A stretch of 6,877 bases of DNA from Nautiliaceae bacterium (GTDB lineage Bacteria > Campylobacterota > Campylobacteria > Campylobacterales > Nautiliaceae). The notes beneath the pieces were generated by a model, which was not told where the DNA came from, did not search any database, and was given only the letters and a program-made list of their open reading frames with translations. Shown piece by piece: positions 1 through 5,453 of this stretch (position 1 is its first letter; every line of letters starts with the position of its first letter). The stretch covers positions 1 through 6,877 of the forward strand of contig JALTBU010000101.1 of assembly GCA_027008345.1 (NCBI GenBank), given 5' to 3'. The translations under genes and the position numbers were made by a program.

Positions 1-1
1 A

Positions 2-136
2 TCCCAAGAAGAAATAAATCAATTAATTGAAAAAAGAATTTCAGATTCTCAAAAACATATTGCTATGCTTGAAAAGAAATTAGACAAATGTAAAAGAAAA
101 ATTGAAAGGTTAAAAAATGAATCTAAAGCTTCATGA
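2..136 (+). CDS. 3' end of a coiled-coil protein (partial, 5' end outside window)
   Basis: An open frame runs in from the left edge and ends at a TGA at 134-136, giving 44 residues from SQEEINQLIEKR to KNESKAS. The stretch is strongly charged, with leucine and isoleucine at roughly heptad spacing (QLIEKRI, HIAMLEKKL, KIERLKNE), so it looks like the C-terminal coiled coil of a longer protein. It overlaps the next gene by 20 bases, which suggests co-transcription and coupled translation with the restriction-modification cluster. The function cannot be told from this tail. The sequence is clearly coding in character (Glu/Lys rich, no stop, followed by a well-placed ribosome binding site for the next gene), but the full protein lies outside the window. 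Confidence 0.6.
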   Translation, partial: SQEEINQLIEKRISDSQKHIAMLEKKLDKCKRKIERLKNESKAS

Positions 137-542
137 TAATTTTTTTATTGATATTGAAAAACATATAGAAACCAGATGGAGAACTATAAAGAATAAATAT
201 GACCAAAGAGAACTTGAAGAATATGAAGAAAAAAAATTTTATCCAATAGCAATTTACACAAAATCAGGCAACTTAGTATGCTATACAAGTGAAATAAATG
301 AGTTTTTAGAACTTCTTGGAGCTTTTATATCTAATCAATTAAATCCCCAAAAAGTTTATGGATTCTCATATCAAAATGGAGGAGGCTTTTTAGGAAAAGT
401 AGTAAAAAGAAAAGACAATGTTTGTATTGCAATAAAAGTAGACGAAAAAGAAAATTTTATTCTTGAAAAATATGATTGTAGAGTAATTATGGCTAATGCT
501 AAGCAAATTTTAAGTAAATGCACTTTAGAAGAATTTATTTAG
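117..542 (+). CDS. Hypothetical 141-aa protein, first complete gene of the restriction-modification cluster
   Basis: I do not recognise this protein. It is soluble-looking, with no signal peptide or membrane segment. The N-terminal third (residues 1-40) is charged and probably helical (IEKHIETRWRTIKNKY, ELEEYEEKK). The rest looks like a mixed alpha/beta fold, with short hydrophobic strands (FYPIAIYT, NLVCYT, CIAIKVDE), a glycine-rich turn (QNGGGFLGK, about 86-94) and a final helix (AKQILSKCTLEEFI). The start at 117 is supported by AAAGG at 105-109, about seven bases upstream, and lies inside the end of the preceding gene, so the two are probably coupled. The methyltransferase gene begins 29 bp after its stop. 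Its place suggests an accessory, regulatory or anti-toxicity role in the operon, but that is only position-based inference. Codon use is as AT-rich as its neighbours. Confidence 0.7.
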   Translation: MNLKLHDNFFIDIEKHIETRWRTIKNKYDQRELEEYEEKKFYPIAIYTKSGNLVCYTSEINEFLELLGAFISNQLNPQKVYGFSYQNGGGFLGKVVKRKDNVCIAIKVDEKENFILEKYDCRVIMANAKQILSKCTLEEFI

Positions 543-571
543 AGTAATTATTAAAACTGAAAGGAATATAT

Positions 572-1780
572 ATGATTTATTCATATAAAAACAATAGTTC
601 TATGCTTGATAAGATATTAAAAAACTTTTCATATTCTTATGAAGAAAAAGAAATATATAATATTAAAGTAAAATATTTTATTGGAGAATACTGGACTTCA
701 AAACAAAGACAAGCTCATTCTTTACATGAAATTTCATATAGAGCATGTTTTAAACCTCAATTACCTAATTTTTTCATAAAAAATTTTACCAAAGAAAATG
801 ATATAGTTTACGACCCTTTTTTAGGAAGAGGAACAACTCTTATAGAAGCAATTCTGTTAAATCGTCAAGGAATTGGAAATGATGTTAATCCTTTAAGTAA
901 AATTTTAACAGAACCAAGAATAAACCCTCCTACTTATCATGAAGTTGAAGCAAGATTAAATAAAATTCCTTTTCATAAAAATTTAAAAGCAGATATAGAT
1001 ATAAGTATGTTCTACCATCCAAAAACAGAAAGCGAAATTGTTTCGCTTAGAAACTATCTTTTAGAAAAAGAAAATAATTTAGACAAAATAGATAAATGGA
1101 TTAGAATGGTGGCTACGAACAGATTAACTGGACATTCTAAAGGTTTTTTTTCGGTATATACACTACCCCCTAATCAAGCTGTATCCCCTCAACGACAGAT
1201 AGAAATAAATAAAAAAAGAAATCAACATCCAGAATATAGAAATGTAAAAGAATTAATTCTAAAAAAAACAAAAGCTTTATTAAAAGATATAGATATATTT
1301 TATAATTACCCAAAATCATATTTAATATTAACTAATGATGCAAGAAATACTACTCAAATAAAAAGTAATAGCATAGATTTAATAGTAACTTCTCCTCCTT
1401 TTTTAAATGTAGTTCAATATTCAAAAGATAATTGGTTAAGATGCTGGTTTAATGGTATAGATATAAAAAGCGTTGAAGATAAAATATTTATTACTTCTTC
1501 TCTAGAAAAATGGAATAATTTTATGTACAATGTCTTCAAAGAACTTTATCGTGTATTAAAACCCCAAGGAATAATAGCTTTTGAAGTAGGAGAAGTAAAA
1601 AACGGAAAAATAAAATTAGAAGAACAATTAATACCATTAGCAAAAAACATTGGTTTTAGTATAGAAGGTGTAATGATTAATCAACAAAACTTCACTAAAA
1701 CAGCTAATATATGGGGAATTAAAAACAATATAAAAGGAACTAATAGTAATAGAATCTTGGTTCTGTCTAAAAAAGGATAA
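572..1780 (+). CDS. DNA amino-methyltransferase of a type II restriction-modification system (probably N4-cytosine)
   Basis: This enzyme should transfer a methyl group from S-adenosylmethionine to an exocyclic amino group of a DNA base, protecting host sites from the cognate nuclease. Motif X-like sequence (HSLHEISYRACFKPQLPNFFI) is at about residues 49-69. The SAM-binding motif I, DPFLGRGTT, is at 81-89, followed by the acidic GNDVN at 102-106. The catalytic motif IV, TSPPF, is at 273-277, a form common in N4-cytosine methylases. LYRVLKPQG (325-333) fits the later core. The order motif I, long insert (about 120-265), motif IV is that of the alpha class, so the insert probably holds the target recognition domain (RMVATNRLTGHSKGFFSVYT). 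AAGGA at 561-565 supports the start. The 402-aa length fits a complete enzyme. A winged-helix-like gene starts 2 bp after its stop and a PD-(D/E)XK nuclease follows. The target sequence cannot be read from the protein; N6-adenine specificity is not excluded. Confidence 0.9.
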   Translation: MIYSYKNNSSMLDKILKNFSYSYEEKEIYNIKVKYFIGEYWTSKQRQAHSLHEISYRACFKPQLPNFFIKNFTKENDIVYDPFLGRGTTLIEAILLNRQGIGNDVNPLSKILTEPRINPPTYHEVEARLNKIPFHKNLKADIDISMFYHPKTESEIVSLRNYLLEKENNLDKIDKWIRMVATNRLTGHSKGFFSVYTLPPNQAVSPQRQIEINKKRNQHPEYRNVKELILKKTKALLKDIDIFYNYPKSYLILTNDARNTTQIKSNSIDLIVTSPPFLNVVQYSKDNWLRCWFNGIDIKSVEDKIFITSSLEKWNNFMYNVFKELYRVLKPQGIIAFEVGEVKNGKIKLEEQLIPLAKNIGFSIEGVMINQQNFTKTANIWGIKNNIKGTNSNRILVLSKKG

Positions 1781-1782
1781 AC

Positions 1783-2223
1783 ATGTGTAATTGTAACTCA
1801 AGATGGGTTAATTTAGCTAAACAGCTAATTTCGTCAAATAATATTTCTTGTGAAGAAAAGGCAGTATTAGAATATTTATTAACAAATAATCATTGTGGAA
1901 TTAATGCGGGAGCTAGAATAAACGATGTTATAAGATATGTTAATAACAATTGTTCTTCACAATATTCAAGAGAAAATTTCCAACACCACGTATTAATACC
2001 TTTAAAACAAAGGAGTGTCATAGCAACTTTAATATATCCAGGTACACAAGGAGGTCTTTTCATACCTTGTAATCCAAATGAGATAAAACAAGTTTACAAA
2101 CAAGTCTTAGAGAGAGTATTATCTGAATTAAATAATATTAATCGTATTATATCTTCCAGTGGAATTAATCAAAATGTTCAAATGTTAATAATACAAATTC
2201 AAAATGAAATTAATAATTTATAA
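1783..2223 (+). CDS. Small winged-helix-like protein between methylase and nuclease (possible control protein)
   Basis: I do not recognise a named family. The 146-residue protein has a predicted helix SCEEKAVLEYLLTNN (about 22-36), a second helix RINDVIRYVNNN (45-56), a recognition-helix-like segment SRENFQHHVLIPLKQRS (62-78), and then two short strands around a glycine turn, VIATLIYPGTQGGLFIP (79-95). That order resembles a winged helix-turn-helix DNA-binding domain. A long C-terminal helix (NEIKQVYKQVLERVLSELNNI, 99-119) could dimerise. The N-terminus has a CNC pair (residues 2-4) that may be incidental. The start is 2 bp after the methylase stop, with AAAAGG at 1771-1776 overlapping the end of that gene, so translation is probably coupled. 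Sitting between methylase and nuclease, it may be a control protein delaying nuclease expression, or a DNA-recognition partner of the nuclease. Both are inference. Confidence 0.7.
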   Translation: MCNCNSRWVNLAKQLISSNNISCEEKAVLEYLLTNNHCGINAGARINDVIRYVNNNCSSQYSRENFQHHVLIPLKQRSVIATLIYPGTQGGLFIPCNPNEIKQVYKQVLERVLSELNNINRIISSSGINQNVQMLIIQIQNEINNL

Positions 2224-2240
2224 AAACATAAAGGCCAAAA

Positions 2241-2888
2241 ATGAACAATTTATCAAATGAATTACAGGGTGTAATAGCCCAAATGTTAAAACCTCTAAAG
2301 GGATTATCTTTAGAAATAGTTATAGAAGGTCTAAGTGGACATAAAGTAATACCTTTTAACAAGAAAGACCCAAAAGATCAAAAAGTATTGGAAACATTAA
2401 AAACATGTGCTAAAAATGTTAAACATTATGTAAATAATGAAATAAATGGTATAACAAGAAATAGACCAAATGAAGTAGGGAATGATATTGAACCTATTGT
2501 AGAAAAAGAATTAAAAAATTTGGGTTATCAAGCAAATAAACCTACAACAAATCAAGGCCACAAAAAAGCTACAGGATATCCTGATTTAGAGTTCATAGAT
2601 GAATTTAATAGACTTAACTATTTAGAGTGCAAAACATTTAATATTAAAAACATAAATACTACTCAAAGAAGTTTTTACCTATCACCTTCTGAAGATTTTA
2701 AAGTTACTCAAGATGCACACCATTTTGGAATTTCATTTGAAATTTATAAAGAAACATCAAATGTATATAAAATTAGAAGTTGGAAAATATTAGATTTATC
2801 TAAATTAAAATTAAACGTAAAATATGAATTTAATAGTGACAATAAACATTTATATAGTAAAGAATTAATTTTAGCAGAAGAAAACTAA
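2241..2888 (+). CDS. Putative type II restriction endonuclease, PD-(D/E)XK fold
   Basis: The 215-aa protein has a PD-(D/E)XK nuclease core. PD is at residues 114-115 (GYPDLEF) and ECK at 129-131 (LNYLECKTF), separated by 13 residues, as in the catalytic beta-hairpin of the fold. An upstream helix carries acidic residues that may complete the metal site (NEVGNDIEPIVEKEL, 77-91; E78 or E84). Beyond the core are NTTQRSFYLSPSEDFKV (139-155), which looks like a conserved structural element, and a beta-rich C-terminus. The metal-dependent enzyme would cut DNA at the site protected by the methylase encoded two genes upstream. The start is supported by AAAGG at about 2230-2234. It is the last gene of the rightward cluster and is followed by about 290 bp without a gene. 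The length is normal for a small type II enzyme. I cannot assign the cleavage specificity. Confidence 0.82.
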   Translation: MNNLSNELQGVIAQMLKPLKGLSLEIVIEGLSGHKVIPFNKKDPKDQKVLETLKTCAKNVKHYVNNEINGITRNRPNEVGNDIEPIVEKELKNLGYQANKPTTNQGHKKATGYPDLEFIDEFNRLNYLECKTFNIKNINTTQRSFYLSPSEDFKVTQDAHHFGISFEIYKETSNVYKIRSWKILDLSKLKLNVKYEFNSDNKHLYSKELILAEEN

Positions 2889-2975
2889 TTATTAAATACC
2901 TTTTTCTTTGTTGGTGATAACTTACTTAACATAATAAACATTCTCTTAATTAGATAACTTTCAAAAATCTCAAAA

Positions 2976-3086
2976 TATTTCAAAATGTTTCGTTTTATTA
3001 TTTCAAATAGTTTCAGTTTGAAATACTTTACTTCATATTGACAAATCAATTTGAAATATTATAAAATGTTTTATCAATTTAAAATA
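2976..3086. repeat. Array of TTTGAAATA half-sites around the promoter
   Basis: TATTTCAAA occurs at 2976-2984 and 2999-3007, and its reverse complement TTTGAAATA at 3017-3025 and 3050-3058. The middle two form a perfect 9-bp inverted repeat with a 9-base spacer. A fifth copy with one mismatch (TTTAAAATA) is at 3078-3086. The last two copies sit inside a longer direct repeat, ATCAATTTGAAATA (3045-3058) and ATCAATTTAAAATA (3073-3086), 28 bp apart and flanking the -10 region. This looks like an operator or initiator-binding array. Confidence 0.6.
3038..3065 (+). promoter_or_regulatory. Likely promoter of the small HTH gene
   Basis: A perfect TTGACA at 3038-3043 is followed after 16 bases by TATAAA at 3060-3065, which overlaps TATTAT at 3057-3062. 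Transcription would start near 3072 and give a leader of about 105 bases before the gene at 3177. A TTTGAAATA half-site (3050-3058) lies in the spacer, so a bound protein would block RNA polymerase. Confidence 0.6.
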
Positions 3087-3087
3087 C

Positions 3088-3160
3088 ATAGGTCCAGCAA
3101 AAAATTATTATGGTCCTATGTAGGTCCAGAAAATATAGGACCTATTATACTTGGTCCTAC
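3088..3160 (+). promoter_or_regulatory. Cluster of five GGWCC-centred operator-like motifs
   Basis: GGTCC or GGACC occurs five times, with centres at 3093, 3114, 3125, 3140 and 3155. The best copy, ATAGGACCTAT at 3135-3145, is a perfect palindrome around its central base; the others keep one TAGG or CCTA arm. Centre spacings of 21, 11, 15 and 15 bp place the first three on one face of the helix. The cluster lies in the transcribed leader between the promoter and the HTH gene. In RNA the arms can also pair with each other in alternative hairpins. Confidence 0.6.
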
Positions 3161-3176
3161 AAAATAAAGGATTAAA

Positions 3177-3506
3177 ATGGAATTTGAAGTATTTGGATAT
3201 AAAGTCTCAATAGAGAAAAAAGCTCTTAAAGACAAAGAAAATGGAGAAATGCCAAATGACTTACGCTGGGCGTTGGAGATTTTAGAGAAATACGGCAAAA
3301 AATTACCTCCAAGTCCAAAAAAAATTGAAAGTGCAAAAAGAGCTTCTAAAATAAAAGCTGACAAAGCAAAAGAAAAAGTTATTAATGCAGTTAATCTTTT
3401 AAGATTGCAAGGAGAAGAAATAACTCCTTATAAAGTAGCTAAAACGGCTCAAATAAGTTATAACACTGCAAAAAAATATCTTCAAAAAATTATGGACCAT
3501 AATTGA
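3177..3506 (+). CDS. Small helix-turn-helix DNA-binding protein (putative plasmid regulator)
   Basis: The 109-residue protein is very basic and has no membrane segment. Residues 1-45 hold a short strand-like start (MEFEVFGYKVSIEKKA) and a helix (RWALEILEKYG). Residues 46-68 are a Lys/Ala-rich helix (KKIESAKRASKIKADKAKEK). The C-terminal 35 residues form a clear helix-turn-helix: NAVNLLRLQGE, then ITPYKVAKTAQ, the turn IS, and the recognition helix YNTAKKYLQKI (about 94-105). The start is supported by AAAGGA at 3166-3171, five bases upstream. It probably acts as a transcription or copy-number regulator. Its gene is bracketed by eight GGWCC-centred motifs, one of which covers its own stop codon, so autoregulation through these sites is a natural inference. 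It lies between the restriction-modification cluster and the replication origin. No family name can be given with confidence. Confidence 0.78.
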   Translation: MEFEVFGYKVSIEKKALKDKENGEMPNDLRWALEILEKYGKKLPPSPKKIESAKRASKIKADKAKEKVINAVNLLRLQGEEITPYKVAKTAQISYNTAKKYLQKIMDHN

Positions 3507-3558
3507 CAATTTATTTGTGGTCCTATACATCCAAAAGTAAATTTATGGTCCATAAATT
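3488..3558. promoter_or_regulatory. Three GGWCC-centred motifs at and after the HTH gene stop, two of them long perfect palindromes
   Basis: AATTATGGACCATAATT at 3488-3504 is a 17-base perfect palindrome around A3496 and covers the last codons and most of the stop of the HTH gene. A second copy has its centre at 3521 (GTGGTCCTATAC). The third, at 3540-3558, is a 19-base perfect palindrome around T3549 (arms AATTTATGG and CCATAAATT). They share the GGWCC core with the upstream cluster but have longer arms, so they may be the stronger binding sites. Confidence 0.6.
3503..3529 (+). promoter_or_regulatory. Possible promoter overlapping a GGWCC motif
   Basis: TTGACA at 3503-3508 is followed after 15 bases by TATACA at 3524-3529. 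The spacing is short for a sigma-70 promoter, so this is tentative. The GGTCC motif with centre 3521 lies directly beside the -10, and the two palindromes flank the promoter, an arrangement that fits repression by the HTH protein. The first full gene downstream is the initiator at 4034, about 500 bases away; a short RNA is the alternative product. Confidence 0.35.
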
Positions 3559-3777
3559 AAAATATATCAAAATTAAGCGATTAGAAAGCCGTGGAGCGAT
3601 TTTTTTTGTTTTTGAATAGTAACATAGCCAACAATTAAAAAAGTTTATTATAAGTCGTTTTAGAAGCGAAAATCAATTAAACAATTATCTTCGTCTTTTA
3701 ATAGCTTTTGAAAATTAAAAAATTTGGTTGGTAATCAAAGAACTAAAATTAAAACTTAGATTAAAAAAACTCTCTCT

Positions 3778-3797
3778 CACGCGCGCACGCGCATATA
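3778..3797. other. 20-base alternating purine-pyrimidine tract (Z-DNA-prone)
   Basis: Twenty consecutive bases alternate strictly between pyrimidine and purine, mostly CG and CA steps ending in TATA. They follow a CTCTCT run. In DNA this AT-rich such a GC-rich tract stands out, and alternating CG/CA runs are known to flip to left-handed Z-DNA under negative supercoiling. Its position just before the hairpin and iterons suggests a part in origin structure. Confidence 0.5.
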
Positions 3798-3816
3798 GTG
3801 TCTATATATATACTTG

Positions 3817-3822
3817 TATAAT
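3817..3822 (+). promoter_or_regulatory. TATAAT, possible -10 element upstream of the iterons
   Basis: A perfect TATAAT is present, but there is no clear -35 hexamer about 17 bases upstream. Two copies of TATAGTGT (3794-3801 and 3824-3831), 30 bp apart, flank it. A transcript from here would meet the hairpin at 3841-3864 almost at once. It could serve an origin transcript or nothing. Confidence 0.25.
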
Positions 3823-3840
3823 GTATAGTGTATGAAGCCG

Positions 3841-3864
3841 AAAACCCCGAAATTTAGGGGTTTT
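3841..3864. terminator. Hairpin with A-tract and T-tract arms (possible bidirectional terminator)
   Basis: AAAACCCC (3841-3848) and GGGGTTTT (3857-3864) form a perfect 8-bp stem with an 8-base loop. A GC block next to a U-run on either strand is the form of a bidirectional intrinsic terminator. Its position directly before the iterons would shield the origin from transcription, but it may instead be an origin structure. Confidence 0.5.
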
Positions 3865-3870
3865 GATAGG

Positions 3871-3972
3871 TTAAATGCGAAAAAATCAGGGTTAAATGCG
3901 AAAAAATCAGGGTTAAATGCGAAAAAATCAGGGTCTTTAATGCGAAAAAATCAGGGTTAAATGCGAAAAAAT
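3871..3972. repeat. Five iterons of the replication origin
   Basis: The 21-bp unit TTAAATGCGAAAAAATCAGGG is repeated head to tail at 3871-3891, 3892-3912 and 3913-3933. A fourth copy, 3936-3956, has one mismatch (TTTAATGCG) and is pushed 2 bp out of register by an inserted TC. The fifth, from 3957, matches for 16 bases to 3972 and then diverges. A 21-bp period is two helical turns, so copies 1-3 face one side. Direct repeats of this size beside a Rep_3 gene are the classic binding sites of that initiator for origin firing, copy control and handcuffing. Confidence 0.88.
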
Positions 3973-4033
3973 ATTACGAAGCACTAAATAATAAATCGTA
4001 TTTTATGGTATTATTACATAAAAAAGGCTTTAA

Positions 4034-5125
4034 ATGGCAAAGCTTATTCAAGTTAATGGAGACTTGGAAGTAAAAAAAGCTGATGTAGTAGTAAAAGCAA
4101 GATATAAATTAAATCCTTTAAGCTTAAAATTTATAACTGCGTTAATTGCTGGACTGAAAAGGAGTGATGATATAAATGAAATTTACCAATTTAAAGTAAA
4201 AGACTTTAAAGAACTTACAGGATTAAAAAGAAAAGATTTATATTGGGCTGTAAAAGAGGCTTTAAAGGAATTATTAGAAAAGCCTTTATATATTCCAAAG
4301 GGTGAAGATGAAAACGATAATAGCTTTTTAATGCTTAATTGGGTAGCAAGTACGGAATATAAGGAAGGTGAGGGAATAATAGAGTTTGAAATAAGTAATA
4401 AATTACGACCTTATCTTTTGGAAGCAAAAGAAAAATTTTTGAAATATAGATTAGAAAACATTTTACCATTAAGAAGTAGTTATTCAATTAGAATGTATGA
4501 AATTTTAAAGGATTGGCTTGAAATGTATAGTCGATACGGAAATAAAGTCGAAAAAATAATACCATTAGATGAATTGAGACAAATTTTAGAAATACCAAAA
4601 AGTTATCGTTATAACGATATTAAAAGATTTGTTTTAGAAAAATCAAAAGCCGAACTAAAAGAAAATACAGACATAGTATTTGACTATAAAGAAATAAAAA
4701 CAGGGCGTAAAGTAACGCATCTGCACTTTTTTATTAGAGAAAATCCGAAAAACTCGCAAACTGATAACATAATACAAGAGAATTATTTTTCAAATCGTAA
4801 AGCATTTGTAGCTTTACTTAGACATAAGTATAGCGGAAATAGTAAATTTTGGGGCTTTAAAAACATAGACGGAGTAAACTATTGGCTTGGGCTTGATAAT
4901 AACGGTTTGGTGTATGGAACAGATGGAAAAGAGATAAAAGATTTTAACGCAATAGAGAGTGCAAAACTTTATGATACTTGGTTAAAAATAGCACAGAATA
5001 GCGAAATTTATAGAGAATTAGTTAGCGAAGGAATATGTTTAAAAAAATTGGCAGAAAACAACAAAGAGCTTTGGTTAGAGTTAAGAGAGAATATAATTAG
5101 ACTTAAAGAAGAAGGGATAATATGA
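4034..5125 (+). CDS. Replication initiator protein, Rep_3 family (RepB/RepA-like)
   Basis: The protein should bind the adjacent iterons, open the origin and recruit the host helicase. It has the two winged-helix domains of the Rep_3 family. WH1 (about 15-130) includes ADVVVKARYKLNPLSLKFITALIAGL, DFKELTGLKRKDLYWAVKEALKEL and the strand pair LMLNWVASTEYKEGEGIIEFEIS followed by LRPYLL. WH2 (about 135-235) includes YRLENILPLRSSYSIRMYEILKDWLE, IPLDELRQILEIP, YNDIKRFVLEKSKAELKENTDI and a closing strand VTHLHFFI. Residues 240-363 are a further C-terminal region I cannot assign. AAAAGG at 4022-4027, six bases upstream, supports the start. The gene begins about 60 bases after the last iteron. Its final ATGA overlaps the start of a small membrane protein gene. 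At 363 aa it is on the long side for the family, which fits the extra C-terminal segment. Autorepression through the iterons is usual in this family. Confidence 0.92.
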   Translation: MAKLIQVNGDLEVKKADVVVKARYKLNPLSLKFITALIAGLKRSDDINEIYQFKVKDFKELTGLKRKDLYWAVKEALKELLEKPLYIPKGEDENDNSFLMLNWVASTEYKEGEGIIEFEISNKLRPYLLEAKEKFLKYRLENILPLRSSYSIRMYEILKDWLEMYSRYGNKVEKIIPLDELRQILEIPKSYRYNDIKRFVLEKSKAELKENTDIVFDYKEIKTGRKVTHLHFFIRENPKNSQTDNIIQENYFSNRKAFVALLRHKYSGNSKFWGFKNIDGVNYWLGLDNNGLVYGTDGKEIKDFNAIESAKLYDTWLKIAQNSEIYRELVSEGICLKKLAENNKELWLELRENIIRLKEEGII

Positions 5126-5349
5126 GTCAGTTAGATAAACAAAAAGAGAAAGTATCAAATTACCGATTAGCTTGGGGAATTGTTTTAACCGCATTATTGG
5201 GATTTATTGCTTTTATATTTAATTCTTTTGACAAATTATCTTTATTTAAGCAGTTATTAATCGCATTTGGTGGAACACTATTGGTTATAATAGCTTTATA
5301 TCTCACTTGGAAATTAAAAATTGAAACTGATAAATTGGAGGAACTATAA
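5122..5349 (+). CDS. Small two-helix membrane protein coupled to the initiator gene
   Basis: This 75-residue protein has a short charged start (MSQLDKQKEKVSNYR), a hydrophobic helix at about 15-34 (LAWGIVLTALLGFIAFIF), a short polar loop (NSFDKLSLFKQ), a second helix at about 44-64 (LLIAFGGTLLVIIALYLTW) and a charged tail (KLKIETDKLEEL). Both ends are probably cytoplasmic. Its ATG overlaps the initiator stop codon in ATGA, and AAGGGA at 5112-5117 provides the ribosome binding site, so it is translated with the initiator. The function is unknown; the position suggests a role in plasmid maintenance, partition or membrane attachment of replication, but this is inference. A second tiny membrane peptide follows with a one-base overlap. 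Confidence 0.75.
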   Translation: MSQLDKQKEKVSNYRLAWGIVLTALLGFIAFIFNSFDKLSLFKQLLIAFGGTLLVIIALYLTWKLKIETDKLEEL

Positions 5350-5453
5350 TGAATGGAATATTATTGGGATTAATATTTGGATTAATAACTTTTGTAGGAA
5401 TAATAGTTATTTTTAATCAAGACACAAAACACAAACCACATCACGATAAATAA
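5349..5453 (+). CDS. 34-residue single-helix membrane peptide with a histidine-rich tail
   Basis: This gene is too short for most gene finders but is well supported. The ATG at 5349-5351 shares one base with the preceding stop (TAATG), and GGAGGA at 5337-5342 is the best Shine-Dalgarno sequence among the rightward genes, six bases upstream. The peptide begins MNGILLGLIFGLITFVGIIVIF, a single membrane helix of about 20 residues, and ends in NQDTKHKPHHDK, with three histidines in the last eight residues. It would be the third gene of an operon with the initiator and the 75-residue membrane protein, and the two small proteins may form a complex. The function is unknown. The histidines could bind metal or merely be polar. 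Confidence 0.6.
   Translation: MNGILLGLIFGLITFVGIIVIFNQDTKHKPHHDK

Larger units (their letters stand above)
2889..3176. promoter_or_regulatory. Control region upstream of the small HTH gene
   Basis: These 288 bases hold no convincing gene. The left part (about 2889-2960) is featureless AT-rich DNA with no clear intrinsic terminator for the restriction-modification operon. The rest is dense in repeats: four exact copies of the half-site TTTGAAATA or its complement (2976-2984, 2999-3007, 3017-3025, 3050-3058), a promoter at 3038-3065, and five GGWCC-centred motifs at 3088-3160. A reverse-strand open frame across its right edge is only a shadow of the HTH gene. Confidence 0.7.
3507..4033. other. 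Long non-coding block carrying the likely replication origin
   Basis: These 527 bases contain no supported gene. In order they hold the two downstream GGWCC motifs, a direct repeat GCGATT (3579-3584 and 3595-3600) followed by a T-run, about 160 bases of plain AT-rich sequence (3610-3770) that could serve as a melting region, a CT run and an alternating purine-pyrimidine tract (3771-3797), a TATAAT (3817-3822), a stable hairpin (3841-3864), five iterons (3871-3972), and a 60-base leader to the initiator gene. Confidence 0.65.

Noticed and set aside
3116..3364. Reverse-strand open frame of 82 codons across the start of the HTH gene
   Set aside because: It overlaps the well-supported HTH gene and the GGWCC array, has biased low-complexity composition, and is the expected shadow of a Lys-rich gene read in reverse.
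3579..3608. Possible intrinsic terminator before the T-run at 3600-3607
   Set aside because: The GCGATT copies are direct, not inverted, so no stem forms next to the T-run.
3545..3619. 24-codon frame (MVHKLKYIKIKRLE...) after the HTH gene
   Set aside because: It starts inside a palindrome, lacks a Shine-Dalgarno sequence and is too short to support, though a transcript from the 3503-3529 promoter could in principle carry it.
3871..3972. CRISPR-like array
   Set aside because: The 21-bp units adjoin directly with no spacers between them and sit beside a Rep_3 gene, so they are iterons.
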